Assembly: GCF_014189455.1 (NCBI RefSeq)
Contig: NZ_CP050296.1
Location: 1,980,001-2,044,000 of the forward strand
From: Mesorhizobium huakuii
Lineage (GTDB): Bacteria > Pseudomonadota > Alphaproteobacteria > Rhizobiales > Rhizobiaceae
Length of the DNA: 64,000 bases
Direction of reading: 5' to 3'
Every line of letters starts with the position of its first letter. The stretch's first letter is position 1. Both the position numbers and the translations under genes were made by a program. Shown here in pieces: positions 40,817 through 48,635 of the stretch. The notes under the pieces are model-generated. The model was not told where the DNA came from, ran no database searches, and saw nothing but the letters and a program-made list of their open reading frames with translations.

Positions 40817-42217
40817 GTGCGCTTTTCCGCGGCCACGACTGCCGGGCGGTTCTTGCCGCAGCGTTTGGCGCTGCGCGTCGAACCGTTGCTTGGCCGCATC
40901 GACGCCGTGCTGTTCACCGCCGATGAACGCGGCGAAGCCGGCCGCATGTCGGTCATCGCCTTCTCCATCCGCATCGTCAGCGCCGTCATCGCCTTCATCA
41001 GCCAGGTGCTGATGGCGCGCTGGATGGGCTCGTTCGAATACGGCATCTTCGTGCTCGTCTGGGTGACGATGGTCATCGTCGGCAACCTCGCCTGCCTCGG
41101 CTTCCACACCTCCGTCATCCGCTTCATCCCCGAATACCGCGAGCGCGGAATGATGGACGAACTGCGCGGCATCGTCGTCGCCAGCCGCCTGTTCGTGCTG
41201 ATCGCCTCCACCATCATCGCCGGGCTCGGCGCCCTCGGCGTCTGGCTGGCGGCACCGTGGATCGAAAACTACTATGTGATCCCGTTCATCCTCGGCGTCA
41301 TCTGCTTGCCGATGATCGCGGTGTCGGATCTGCTGCAAGGCCAGGCCAGGGCGAACAGCTGGGCGCTTTTCGCTTTGTCGCCGACCTATCTGATACGGCC
41401 GGTGCTGATCCTGCTGTTCATGGCGCTGATGCTTTTCGCCGGCTACGCCGCCGACGCCAGGACCGCGATCTTCGCCTCGATCGCCGCCACCTACGTCACC
41501 ACGCTCGCGCAGCTGATCGGCGTCACGCACCGCATGGAAAGGCAGATCCCGGCCGGACCGATGAAGGTGCATTTCGCGCAATGGTTCATCGTCTCGCTGC
41601 CGATCTTCCTGGTCGAAAGCTTCTTCTTCCTGCTCACCAATGCCGATGTGCTGATGGTCGGCGCCTATATGGATCCCAACGACGTCGCCGTCTATTTCGC
41701 CACGGTCAAGACGCTGGCGCTGGTGCATTTCGTCTATTTCGCCGTCAAGGCCGGTGTTGCCCAGCGCTATGCGCAGTTCACCCATGGCGAGCCGGACAAG
41801 CTCGCCGCCTTCGCCCGCGAGACGGTGTCATGGACCTTCTGGCCCTCGCTCTTGATGGCACTGCTGGTGCTGGCGCTGGGTGAACCCATGCTGGTGCTGT
41901 TCGGCCCCGAATTCACATCGGGCTATCCGCTGCTGTTCCTGCTCGTCTTCGGCGTCGTGGCGCGCGCCGCCGTGGGGCCATGCGAAAGCCTGCTCACCAT
42001 GAGCGGCAACCAGAACATCTGCGCCGCCGTCTATGCCATGACGCTCGCCTTCAACATCGGCCTCAACGTGGTGCTGATCCCGCTTTTCGGCTTGTGGGGT
42101 GCAGCCATGGCCACCGCCTTTGCCATGATCTTCGAGGCCAGCGCGCTGTCCTTCACGGTCTGGCGCAAGCTCGGCATCGTCATGGCGATCTTCGTGCCTG
42201 CCAAAGGAGCCGCCTGA
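40817..42217 (+). CDS. Polysaccharide flippase (MATE/oligosaccharidyl-lipid family)
   Basis: This 466-residue protein of 12-14 predicted helices resembles Wzx-like and MATE-fold polysaccharide exporters that flip lipid-linked sugars across the inner membrane. Hydrophobic segments alternate regularly from residue 45 to the end, and QARANSWALFALSPTYLIRPVLILLF-type segments match the family. The GTG at 40817 has GGAGAGA upstream; an ATG at 40946 is an alternative. The next gene starts within its stop codon, so the pair is coupled and probably modifies a surface polysaccharide. Confidence 0.82.
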   Translation: MRFSAATTAGRFLPQRLALRVEPLLGRIDAVLFTADERGEAGRMSVIAFSIRIVSAVIAFISQVLMARWMGSFEYGIFVLVWVTMVIVGNLACLGFHTSVIRFIPEYRERGMMDELRGIVVASRLFVLIASTIIAGLGALGVWLAAPWIENYYVIPFILGVICLPMIAVSDLLQGQARANSWALFALSPTYLIRPVLILLFMALMLFAGYAADARTAIFASIAATYVTTLAQLIGVTHRMERQIPAGPMKVHFAQWFIVSLPIFLVESFFFLLTNADVLMVGAYMDPNDVAVYFATVKTLALVHFVYFAVKAGVAQRYAQFTHGEPDKLAAFARETVSWTFWPSLLMALLVLALGEPMLVLFGPEFTSGYPLLFLLVFGVVARAAVGPCESLLTMSGNQNICAAVYAMTLAFNIGLNVVLIPLFGLWGAAMATAFAMIFEASALSFTVWRKLGIVMAIFVPAKGAA

Positions 42218-43497
42218 TGGCCGCCATCCCGTTGCTCGAGGAAACCAGCGGCGGCACCGCCGGCGCCATGGTGTCCGGCCTTGCCGGGCTGGCGCGCGAC
42301 CCCGACCCCGCCCATATCGAAATCCTTGCCAACAACCGGCCCGAGCGCAAGCTTGCCATCTATCCGGCGTCCGCCGGCTTCGACCTGGTCGAGGAGCTGG
42401 ATTATCTCTGCGCCCGCACGATCGAGCCGAACGTCTTCTTCAACCCACGCTTCCTGGCGCCCGCAATGCCTCGGCTGGAGGATCGCGAGGTGCGGCTGGC
42501 GGTGATCCGCGACGGCGACGAATACCGCAACCGGCTGCGCCTTCTGGTGCCGCTCTCGGTGGAACGGCCCGTGGTGCCGCTCGGCGTTCCGGTGATGCGC
42601 ACCTGGGCGAGCCCCTTCGGTCCGCTCGGCACGCCGCTGATCGACCGCGACGATCCGATCGGCGTCGTCGAGGATTTCTTCTCGATGCTGTCGCGCCCGC
42701 ATCTCAAGCTGCCGAAAGTCCTCGTGCTGCCCGACATCAGGCTCGACGGTCCGGTGGCAAGCCTGCTTGACTCCGTTGCCGAGACGCGCGGCCTGACGCT
42801 GGTCACCACCGGTCAGACCTCGCGACCCGTGCTGCAGAGCGAACTCGACGGCGACGACTATCTGAAGGCATCGCTGCGTTCGCACCATTATCGCGAGTTC
42901 CGCCGCCTGAAGCGGCGCCTTGCCGACCTCGGCAGGCTGGAGCATGTGGTGGCGCGCGGCCCCGAGGAAATCCGCCACGCCATCGAAAGCTTCCTGACGC
43001 TGGAAGCGTCCGGCTGGAAGGGCCGCGAGCGCACCGCCATGGCGATCGACCGCTTCCGCGCCGCCTTTGCCCGCGAGGCCGTCCACCGGCTCGCCGAACA
43101 GGACATGTGCCGCATCCATTCGCTGACACTCGACGGCCGGACCATCGCCTGCCTGATCGTCTTCGTCGAGGCCGGCGTCGCCTACACCTGGAAGACGGCC
43201 TATGACGAGACGCTATCAGCCTATTCGCCCGGCACGCTGCTGATGATCGAGGTCACCAGGCAGCATCTCGACGATCCCAACATCATGATGACCGATTCCT
43301 GCGCGGTGCCGGACCATCCGGTGATGAGCAGGCTGTGGACCGAGCGCAAGCCGATCGGCACGCTGGTGATCGGGTTGACACCGGATGCCGACCGTCTCGC
43401 CCGCCAGGCCGCCTCGCAGCTGCATCTCTACCGCGAGACCCGCAACATGGCCCGCCTGTTGCGCAACCGCATGAAGAGCTTGTTGCGACGGCGGTAG
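42217..43497 (+). CDS. GNAT / FemAB-like (BioF2-like) acyltransferase
   Basis: This 426-residue cytoplasmic protein belongs to the BioF2-like acetyltransferase group related to FemAB, found in exopolysaccharide and cellulose clusters. The C-terminal half has the recognisable block LRSHHYREFRRLKRRLADLG, LEASGWKGRERTAM and CRIHSLTLDGRTIACLIVF. Its ATG shares one base with the stop of the flippase gene, so both are coupled. A role in acylating a surface polysaccharide is inferred from the pairing. Confidence 0.8.
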   Translation: MAAIPLLEETSGGTAGAMVSGLAGLARDPDPAHIEILANNRPERKLAIYPASAGFDLVEELDYLCARTIEPNVFFNPRFLAPAMPRLEDREVRLAVIRDGDEYRNRLRLLVPLSVERPVVPLGVPVMRTWASPFGPLGTPLIDRDDPIGVVEDFFSMLSRPHLKLPKVLVLPDIRLDGPVASLLDSVAETRGLTLVTTGQTSRPVLQSELDGDDYLKASLRSHHYREFRRLKRRLADLGRLEHVVARGPEEIRHAIESFLTLEASGWKGRERTAMAIDRFRAAFAREAVHRLAEQDMCRIHSLTLDGRTIACLIVFVEAGVAYTWKTAYDETLSAYSPGTLLMIEVTRQHLDDPNIMMTDSCAVPDHPVMSRLWTERKPIGTLVIGLTPDADRLARQAASQLHLYRETRNMARLLRNRMKSLLRRR

Positions 43498-43500
43498 ACC

Positions 43501-44418
43501 ATGATCCCGAATTTTTGCGGCTGCAGGCGCCTTGCCGAGCCCCCTGTCCCTCACACAAACAGCGCAACAACGGACGGGCGTCCGCGGCCCAACCCGATCG
43601 CACGGTTCGCAGGCACCGTCATCGGCCTATGGTTTCTGTCAGGTCTTGCCTCAGTGGCGAACGCCACCAACGCATCGGTCTTCCTCGAGGACCAGACCTG
43701 GACCGAACTGCGCGATCGGATCGGCGCCGGGACGACGACGATCATCATCCCGATAGGCGGCACCGAACAAAGCGGCCCCGCCATGGCGCTGGGCAAGCAC
43801 AATGTGCGGGTCAAGTTCCTGGCGGAGAAGATTGCCGGCCAACTGGGCAACGCCTTGGTCGCGCCCGTGATCTCCTATGTTCCGGAAGGGACCATCGACC
43901 CACCGACCGCCCATATGCGGTTTCCCGGCACGATCACCATCAGCGACAAGACTTTCGAGGAGTTGCTCGAATCCGCGGCCCGCAGCTTCAAGCTGCATGG
44001 CTTCAAGACCATCGTGCTGATCGGCGACCATGGCGGCTATCAGGCCGACGAGCGCCATGTCGCCGATCGCCTGAATGCCGAATGGCGCAAAACCCCGGTC
44101 CGGGTGTTTGCGGCGCTCGAATACTATCAGATCACCCAGGGCGCCTATGTCGACAAGCTCCTGTCGGCCGGCGCGACGCGGCCGGAGATCGGAACCCACG
44201 CCGGATTGGCCGACACATCGCTCATGCTCGCCATCGATCCTTCCATGGTGCGCAAGGATCGCCTTGTGGCCTCGCCGAAGCTTGATGCCGGCGACGGCGT
44301 CTATGGTGGCGATCCGACACGATCGTCAGCCGCGTTTGGCCAGCTCGGCGTAGACCTGATCGTCAACGGAACGACCGAGGCGATCCGCAGCTTCATCGAA
44401 AAGCAGCAGCCCAAATGA
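43501..44418 (+). CDS. Exported creatininase-family protein with variant metal site
   Basis: This 305-residue protein belongs to the creatininase/MftE amidohydrolase family. A hydrophobic segment (about 37-55, GTVIGLWFLSGLASVANA) suggests export. The usual EQHGPHLPLGTD motif reads EQSGPAMALGKHN: the Glu is kept, the His after EQ is Ser, and the Asp position is followed by His. The usual GHGGN reads GDHGGYQ. A different metal set is therefore likely. The gene overlaps the next by 4 bases (ATGA), so it is coupled to a beta-propeller protein. Confidence 0.75.
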   Translation: MIPNFCGCRRLAEPPVPHTNSATTDGRPRPNPIARFAGTVIGLWFLSGLASVANATNASVFLEDQTWTELRDRIGAGTTTIIIPIGGTEQSGPAMALGKHNVRVKFLAEKIAGQLGNALVAPVISYVPEGTIDPPTAHMRFPGTITISDKTFEELLESAARSFKLHGFKTIVLIGDHGGYQADERHVADRLNAEWRKTPVRVFAALEYYQITQGAYVDKLLSAGATRPEIGTHAGLADTSLMLAIDPSMVRKDRLVASPKLDAGDGVYGGDPTRSSAAFGQLGVDLIVNGTTEAIRSFIEKQQPK

Positions 44419-45584
44419 CCAAGGCATATTGGTGGTTCACGAGCCTGTGCGCGCCGCTCGTGTTGTTGATCGCGCTGGCCCCGGCATCGGCTTCAGCCGG
44501 CTCGTGCCCGGAAGATTGCAGCGAGCCGCCGCCCCGAGCTCCGATCAATATCTACAGCCAGACAAGCTCTGACCATTTGAGCCCGGCGACGGCAGGCGCG
44601 CTGCCGCGTGTCTATGTTCCGAACCGCTCGTCCAACAGCGTATCGGTCATCGACCCCGTGACCCTCAAGGAGGTCGACAGGTTCCTTGTCGGGAGCAAGC
44701 CGCAGCACGTCGTTCCGTCCTGGGATTTGAAGACGCTCTGGGTCGCCAACAACGCCAGCAGCACCAGCAAGGGCAGCGTGACGCCCATCGACCCCAAGAC
44801 CGCCAAGCCGGGCCACGATATTTCGGTCGATGACCCCTACAACATGTATTTCATGCCGGACGGAAGTTCGGCCGTCATCGTTGATGAAGCCTACCAGCGG
44901 CTCGACCTGCGCGATCCGCAGACCATGGCGCTGAAATCGACGATACCGACACCAACCTGCCCCGGTATCAACCATGCCGATTTTTCCGCCGACAATGCCT
45001 ACGCCATCTTCACCTGCGAATATGGTGATGGCGGCCTGTTGAAGGTGGACCTGAAAAACCAGAAGGTGCTCGGCCACCTCGCTCTGTCGAAAATGGGCAT
45101 GCCGCAGGACGTCAGGCTCTCCCCCGACGGCAAGGTCTTCTACGTCGCCGACATGATGAACGACGGCGTGTTCCTGATCGACGGAGACAGCTTTTCCGAG
45201 ATCGGCTTCATCGCCACCGGCATCGGAACGCACGGATTTGTCGTCAGCCGCGACGGGACGAAGCTCTATGTTTCAAACCGCGGCTCGCACAAGATGGAGC
45301 AAGGCCGTGCAAAGGGGCCGGGCAGCGTGACCGTCATCGATTTCGCCACCCGATCGGTCGTCGCGCAATGGCCTATACCGGGTGGCGGCAGCCCCGACAT
45401 GGGCAATGTCAGCGCCGACGGCAGGCAATTGTGGCTGTCCGGCCGCTTCGACAGCGAGGTCTACATGATCGACACCACCTCGGGGGCCGTGACGAAAATC
45501 CGGGTCGGCGTCGAGCCTCACGGCCTGACGGTCTGGCCGCAGCCCGGCAGATACTCGCAGGGCCACACCGGTAACATGCGATAG
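44415..45584 (+). CDS. Exported YncE-like beta-propeller protein
   Basis: This 389-residue protein has a clear signal peptide (LCAPLVLLIALAPASASAG) and then six or seven repeats of a YncE/cytochrome-D1-heme type beta-propeller. Repeat motifs are VYVPNRSSNSVSVIDPVTLK, LWVANNASSTSKGSVTPID, FYVADMMNDGVFLIDG and LYVSNRGSHKM. Such propellers act as scaffolds or binding platforms in the periplasm. Four cysteines lie near the mature N terminus and in the middle. Translational coupling to the creatininase-like gene suggests the two proteins work on the same substrate. Confidence 0.82.
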   Translation: MTKAYWWFTSLCAPLVLLIALAPASASAGSCPEDCSEPPPRAPINIYSQTSSDHLSPATAGALPRVYVPNRSSNSVSVIDPVTLKEVDRFLVGSKPQHVVPSWDLKTLWVANNASSTSKGSVTPIDPKTAKPGHDISVDDPYNMYFMPDGSSAVIVDEAYQRLDLRDPQTMALKSTIPTPTCPGINHADFSADNAYAIFTCEYGDGGLLKVDLKNQKVLGHLALSKMGMPQDVRLSPDGKVFYVADMMNDGVFLIDGDSFSEIGFIATGIGTHGFVVSRDGTKLYVSNRGSHKMEQGRAKGPGSVTVIDFATRSVVAQWPIPGGGSPDMGNVSADGRQLWLSGRFDSEVYMIDTTSGAVTKIRVGVEPHGLTVWPQPGRYSQGHTGNMR

Positions 45585-45762
45585 GCATCTCGACCGCGAA
45601 GACGCGCGACACAACCGCCTGATGCCGCTCCGTCGTCCAAGGCAATAAAACCGTTCTCATCGAAGAGGTTCTTGCCGCCACAGCCTCGCGGGTGTGGCCA
45701 AACTGCACCGCCGATTTCCGGCCGCGAGCCGTTCGGACAAAGCGGCCCGCACGAATGACACA

Positions 45763-45780
45763 TCGTCACATAACTGTAAT
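45763..45780 (+). promoter_or_regulatory. Pho-box-like sequence
   Basis: TCGTCAC, four bases, CTGTAAT resembles the paired CTGTCAT repeats bound by PhoB. It stands about 75 bp before the outer-membrane-like gene. The first repeat fits poorly, so confidence is low. Confidence 0.25.
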
Positions 45781-45854
45781 AGCGCGCGCCTAGCTAAATC
45801 GCCGCCACACCCCAACGCGCCGCTCGATGCGCCGCCACATCTCGAGGAAAGACC

Positions 45855-46535
45855 ATGCTTTTGCGCACCATCATCGCCCCATTGGGCGTTTGCTTGTCCA
45901 TGGCCACATCGGCCCTTGCAGCCGACCTGGTCGAAGCCCCGCCACCGGCAGCGCCGACCTGGACGATTGCAATCGAAGGCGACCCGGAATTCTATGCCAT
46001 CGACAATGGCAGCAACACCGCCCGGTCGCTTGCCGACACCTACTTCAAACTCAGCGTCTCGCACAATTTCGACAATAATTTCGTCGGCGGCATCTTTATC
46101 CAGCCGACCTTCAAGACCGGTGGAAAGTCGCAGTACTACGCCGAAGCGAGCCTCGGCTACAAAATCAAGATCTCGGATGCCTTCACCCTGACCCCCAGCC
46201 TGGGGCTCGGCTACACCTGGCACGATACAGGCATCATCAAGGATACCGATGCCAACGCGAATGTTCCCTACTACGCCCTGTATCTCGCGGGCGATTGGAA
46301 GCTGTCCCGGCAGTGGACCTGGAACGTCTTCAACTTCCGCTACCGAAATGCCTTCAGCACCACCTGGGAGACGCCGAAACTGGCCACCGGCGTGACCTAC
46401 AACATCGACTCCACCAACGCGGTCTATGCCAGCGTCGGTTATTCCTGGAAGAAGACCGACACGACCTCGGCGCCCTACAACGATCTCGCCGGCGACAAAT
46501 GGAACATCGGGATCGGCTATAAGCACTCGCTCTGA
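45855..46535 (+). CDS. Predicted outer membrane beta-barrel protein
   Basis: This 226-residue protein has a signal peptide ending in ALAADLVEAP, a mature start like that of rhizobial outer membrane proteins, and alternating hydrophobic strands with many aromatic residues (YFKLSVSHNF, YYAEASLGYKI, YYALYLAGDWKL, WNIGIGYKHSL). It ends after a strand, as barrels do, although the last residue is Leu rather than the usual Phe. The substrate and role are unknown. A weak Pho-box-like site lies upstream. Confidence 0.72.
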   Translation: MLLRTIIAPLGVCLSMATSALAADLVEAPPPAAPTWTIAIEGDPEFYAIDNGSNTARSLADTYFKLSVSHNFDNNFVGGIFIQPTFKTGGKSQYYAEASLGYKIKISDAFTLTPSLGLGYTWHDTGIIKDTDANANVPYYALYLAGDWKLSRQWTWNVFNFRYRNAFSTTWETPKLATGVTYNIDSTNAVYASVGYSWKKTDTTSAPYNDLAGDKWNIGIGYKHSL

Positions 46536-46988
46536 GCGCGCCAGCAAGAGTTAAGGCTGGCTTTAGCACAGGCCTTCATTCATCTGTCAGTTGCATCCGC
46601 GGCGGCGAAATCCACCGCTCCGGATAGCCCGAACCGGCAACGCGCAGTTCAGACGGTGCACCTCGGCGGCGCTGACCCGAAATCTATGCCAGCCCTCTTC
46701 GCCAAGTCAGAGGACACTCCTTCGTCTAACAAGCCTTGGATGGCCTGCCATCCGAAGCTCGAAGAGCGAAGGATGGTGCTCCTAGCCGGGCCGCCAGATT
46801 TGGCCGAAATCAACAACTTGCAAAAAAGTGGGGCAAGTCGACGTGGCCATGATTTGTTATGTTTTTTCTCCCGCCAGTCCCACAAAATTGAGGCGCATCC
46901 GGCGCGGCTGAGAGCAAAATGGGCTTGCGCGCTTACCCCTGTCGCGCCATCCTCCGGGTCAAGGCACCGGTCCTGTGCCGCCACCTAG
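46536..46988. other. Gene-poor stretch
   Basis: I see no convincing gene in these 453 bases. The open frame at 46656-46988 lacks a ribosome site and family features. The stretch contains a 17-bp match (one mismatch) to the 3' end of tRNA-Leu at 46774-46790, listed separately. Confidence 0.4.
46774..46790 (-). repeat. tRNA-Leu 3'-end-like fragment
   Basis: TGGTGCTCCTAGCCGGG differs by one base from the CCA-end of the split tRNA-Leu at 47452-47468 and has the same orientation. It may be a scar of an earlier element that used the same tRNA gene, or chance. Confidence 0.35.
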
Positions 46989-47189
46989 CTACCAGCCGAA
47001 GCGGACTATCTGGGAAAGGTCCGCAATGTCGCCATAGATCATCGAACCTTTCACGAGAATGCATTTGTTGCCGAGAACTTTGAAAAGCGGGCTCGACGCA
47101 GCGCAAACCGGTCGGTCTTTGTCCTTGGCTTCGGCATAGCCGATGCTGATAGCTAGGACAGCGATAGCAACGAGTGTCGTCTTGCTCAT
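46989..47189 (-). CDS. Small exported cysteine-containing protein
   Basis: This 66-residue product starts with a signal peptide (TTLVAIAVLAISIGYAEA) and leaves a 45-residue mature part with two cysteines (PVCAASSPLF; NKCILVKG) that could form a disulfide. I do not recognise the family. It stands alone just outside the tRNA-Leu gene. Confidence 0.5.
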   Translation of the reverse strand: MSKTTLVAIAVLAISIGYAEAKDKDRPVCAASSPLFKVLGNKCILVKGSMIYGDIADLSQIVRFGW

Positions 47190-47451
47190 ATTTGGCCACC
47201 CAAGCCAGCGAGGCTCCGCAGACCGGGAGGTAAGTCGCGAGCCATGCGTCCAAATAGCACTGACGCGTGTTGGGCTTCATCCATCAATTGGATGAGGCGG
47301 GCTCATCGATGATCCCGCGCTGGACCAGTCCCATTCCATCGAATGAACGGCGCGTCGTCGCCGGTGAAGTTGTCCCACCGGATTCAGGACTTGAAAAAAT
47401 GGGGCAAAAACAGGCGAAAAACTGAACAAAATCAGTGCCTGAAAAATAGGG

Positions 47452-47504
47452 TGGTGCCCCTAGCCGGGATCGAACCAGCACTCCTTGCGGAACTCGATTT
47501 TGAG
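47452..47504 (-). pseudogene. 3' half of a disrupted tRNA-Leu(CAA) gene
   Basis: Read on the minus strand, this runs from the anticodon loop CTCAAAA through the anticodon stem TCGAG, variable arm, T arm and acceptor stem TAGGGGC to the encoded CCA. The matching 5' half is at 51435-51473. Together, counting the loop once, they make an 85-base tRNA with perfect acceptor (GCCCCTA/TAGGGGC) and anticodon (CTCGA/TCGAG) stems. Confidence 0.93.
47498..47504. repeat. Left attachment core
   Basis: TTTTGAG, identical to 51435-51441; with flanks it is an imperfect TCGnTTTTGAGnC repeat. On the minus strand it is the tRNA anticodon loop CTCAAAA. Confidence 0.8.
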
Positions 47505-47512
47505 ACTAGCGA

Positions 47513-47526
47513 TGCCACTGGCGGCA
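47513..47526 (+). repeat. Arm-type integrase site candidate, copy 1
   Basis: TGCCACTGGCGGCA, 8 bp inside the left core, is close to the two identical copies at 47561-47575 and 51298-51312. Confidence 0.4.
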
Positions 47527-47560
47527 GTGAGGGATTTCAAGGACTTAGCCGGAGGGGCAT

Positions 47561-47575
47561 CTGCCACTGGTGGCG
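47561..47575 (+). repeat. Arm-type integrase site candidate, copy 2
   Basis: CTGCCACTGGTGGCG occurs here and again at 51298-51312 in the same orientation near the other end of the element, as arm sites flanking attP would. Confidence 0.5.
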
Positions 47576-47577
47576 GA

Positions 47578-47739
47578 CTAGACCAAGAGGCCGAAGCCTA
47601 TCAGGGCGAACACGAAGAGGGCCAGGAGGAGGAGCTGGAAGGAGAGAGGCCAGGCCTCGTGTTCCTCCAGGCGCTTGTCCATCTGGCGGGCGAAGTGGGC
47701 CAGCTCCTCGGCGCGATCTCGGTCTGTGGTTGACTGCAT
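47578..47739 (-). CDS. Small membrane protein of the prophage remnant
   Basis: This 53-residue product starts at an ATG preceded by GGAGACC at seven bases. The N-terminal 33 residues are charged and helical (TTDRDRAEELAHFARQMDKR), and the last 20 form one membrane helix (FQLLLLALFVFALIGFGLLV). It lies between the tRNA-Leu and the left attachment core. Phages carry such proteins as holins, superinfection-exclusion or signal-anchor proteins; the sequence does not decide. Confidence 0.6.
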   Translation of the reverse strand: MQSTTDRDRAEELAHFARQMDKRLEEHEAWPLSFQLLLLALFVFALIGFGLLV

Positions 47740-47772
47740 GATGAGGTCTCCGTTATAGCCCGTGATGGTAAT

Positions 47773-47857
47773 GCCCCTTTGGCGGAATTGGTAGACGCGC
47801 CGGACTCAAAATCCGGTTCCTCACGGAGTTCCGGTTCGACCCCGGAAGGGGGCACCA
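47773..47857 (+). tRNA. tRNA-Leu(CAA), intact, carried by the prophage remnant
   Basis: The 85-base gene has acceptor stem GCCCCTT, D arm, anticodon CAA inside ACTCAAAA with a CCGGA/TCCGG stem, a long variable arm, T loop TTCGACC and an encoded CCA. It has the same anticodon as the split chromosomal gene but differs in the acceptor, anticodon and variable arms, so it is not a copy of it. It overlaps the antisense end of the integrase remnant. It probably replaces the lost host tRNA. Confidence 0.93.
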
Positions 47858-48635
47858 CCGACCTTCCGAAGTCCCATCCCGTAGCAGATGCCGTAGGCGA
47901 TCCGCTTCCACTTGGGGTCATCCCAGTTGGCCCTGGCGTGGTCCAGGATGCGGTCCATGAGGTGGTTCCGCATGGCGGCGGCATCGGACCAGTACCGCCT
48001 GGGCAGCTTCTCCATCATACAGATGAAGTCGATGAGGTCTGCGAACATGGCGTCTGTGTAGGAAGACAGCGGGTCACGCAGCCAGGTGCTCACCCGGTCC
48101 TGGTCCTCGGGGCGCAGCCACCACTTCTCCACTATGCGGGTTGCCTCACGCGGTATCGATAGGACGATCTTGCAGAGGGGAGGCGTCTGCTTGTGGGCGA
48201 TCTCATTGACCACGTGGAAGTGGGAGAGCTGCTGGTTGATGAAGGAGGGTGAGTTGTCGGCCTCGCGCAGCCGCTTGACGTAGGCATGGAGGTCGGCGCT
48301 GGTGATCAGGTCCAGGTCGTACTTCCCCAGGCTCTCCAGGAAGTAGACCATGCGCCAGAGGCAGGGCTCGACAGACTTGGCCGATCTCATGCCATGCCAA
48401 TGGGTCTCCAGCGCGATGCGGGCTGCCTCGCGGAGGGTACCTGTCCGGTGCTTGGGCTGCCGGTATTCCTGGGTGTCGGCGTGACGGTAGGCTTCGAGGG
48501 GTTCGGCCAGGGGGTCCTGGTTTGCGGGCACGGGCCACATGCCATACGCGGAGAGAGCTGCCTCGATCTCCTGCTCCAGGGCTTCAGCCGCTTCCCGTGT
48601 GGTCGCGGCCTTTCTGATGCGGTGTGCTCGTAGCT
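47821..48635 (-). pseudogene. Tyrosine integrase remnant, fused to phage RNA polymerase
   Basis: Downstream of the polymerase sequence the same frame becomes an integrase: RKAATTREAAEALEQEIEAAL looks like the end of the arm-binding domain, residues TLREAARIALETHWHG to INQQLSHFHVVNEIA form the SAM-like core-binding domain, and the catalytic domain begins and stops soon after GICYGMGLRK, where the Arg (47866-47868) fits the first catalytic Arg. Nine bases later the frame runs antisense into the tRNA-Leu. The second His-Arg box and the Tyr are missing, so it cannot recombine DNA. Confidence 0.82.

Noticed and set aside
46656..46988. Open frame of 110 codons as a gene
   Set aside because: No ribosome site, odd composition and it contains the tRNA-like fragment; more likely leftover DNA.
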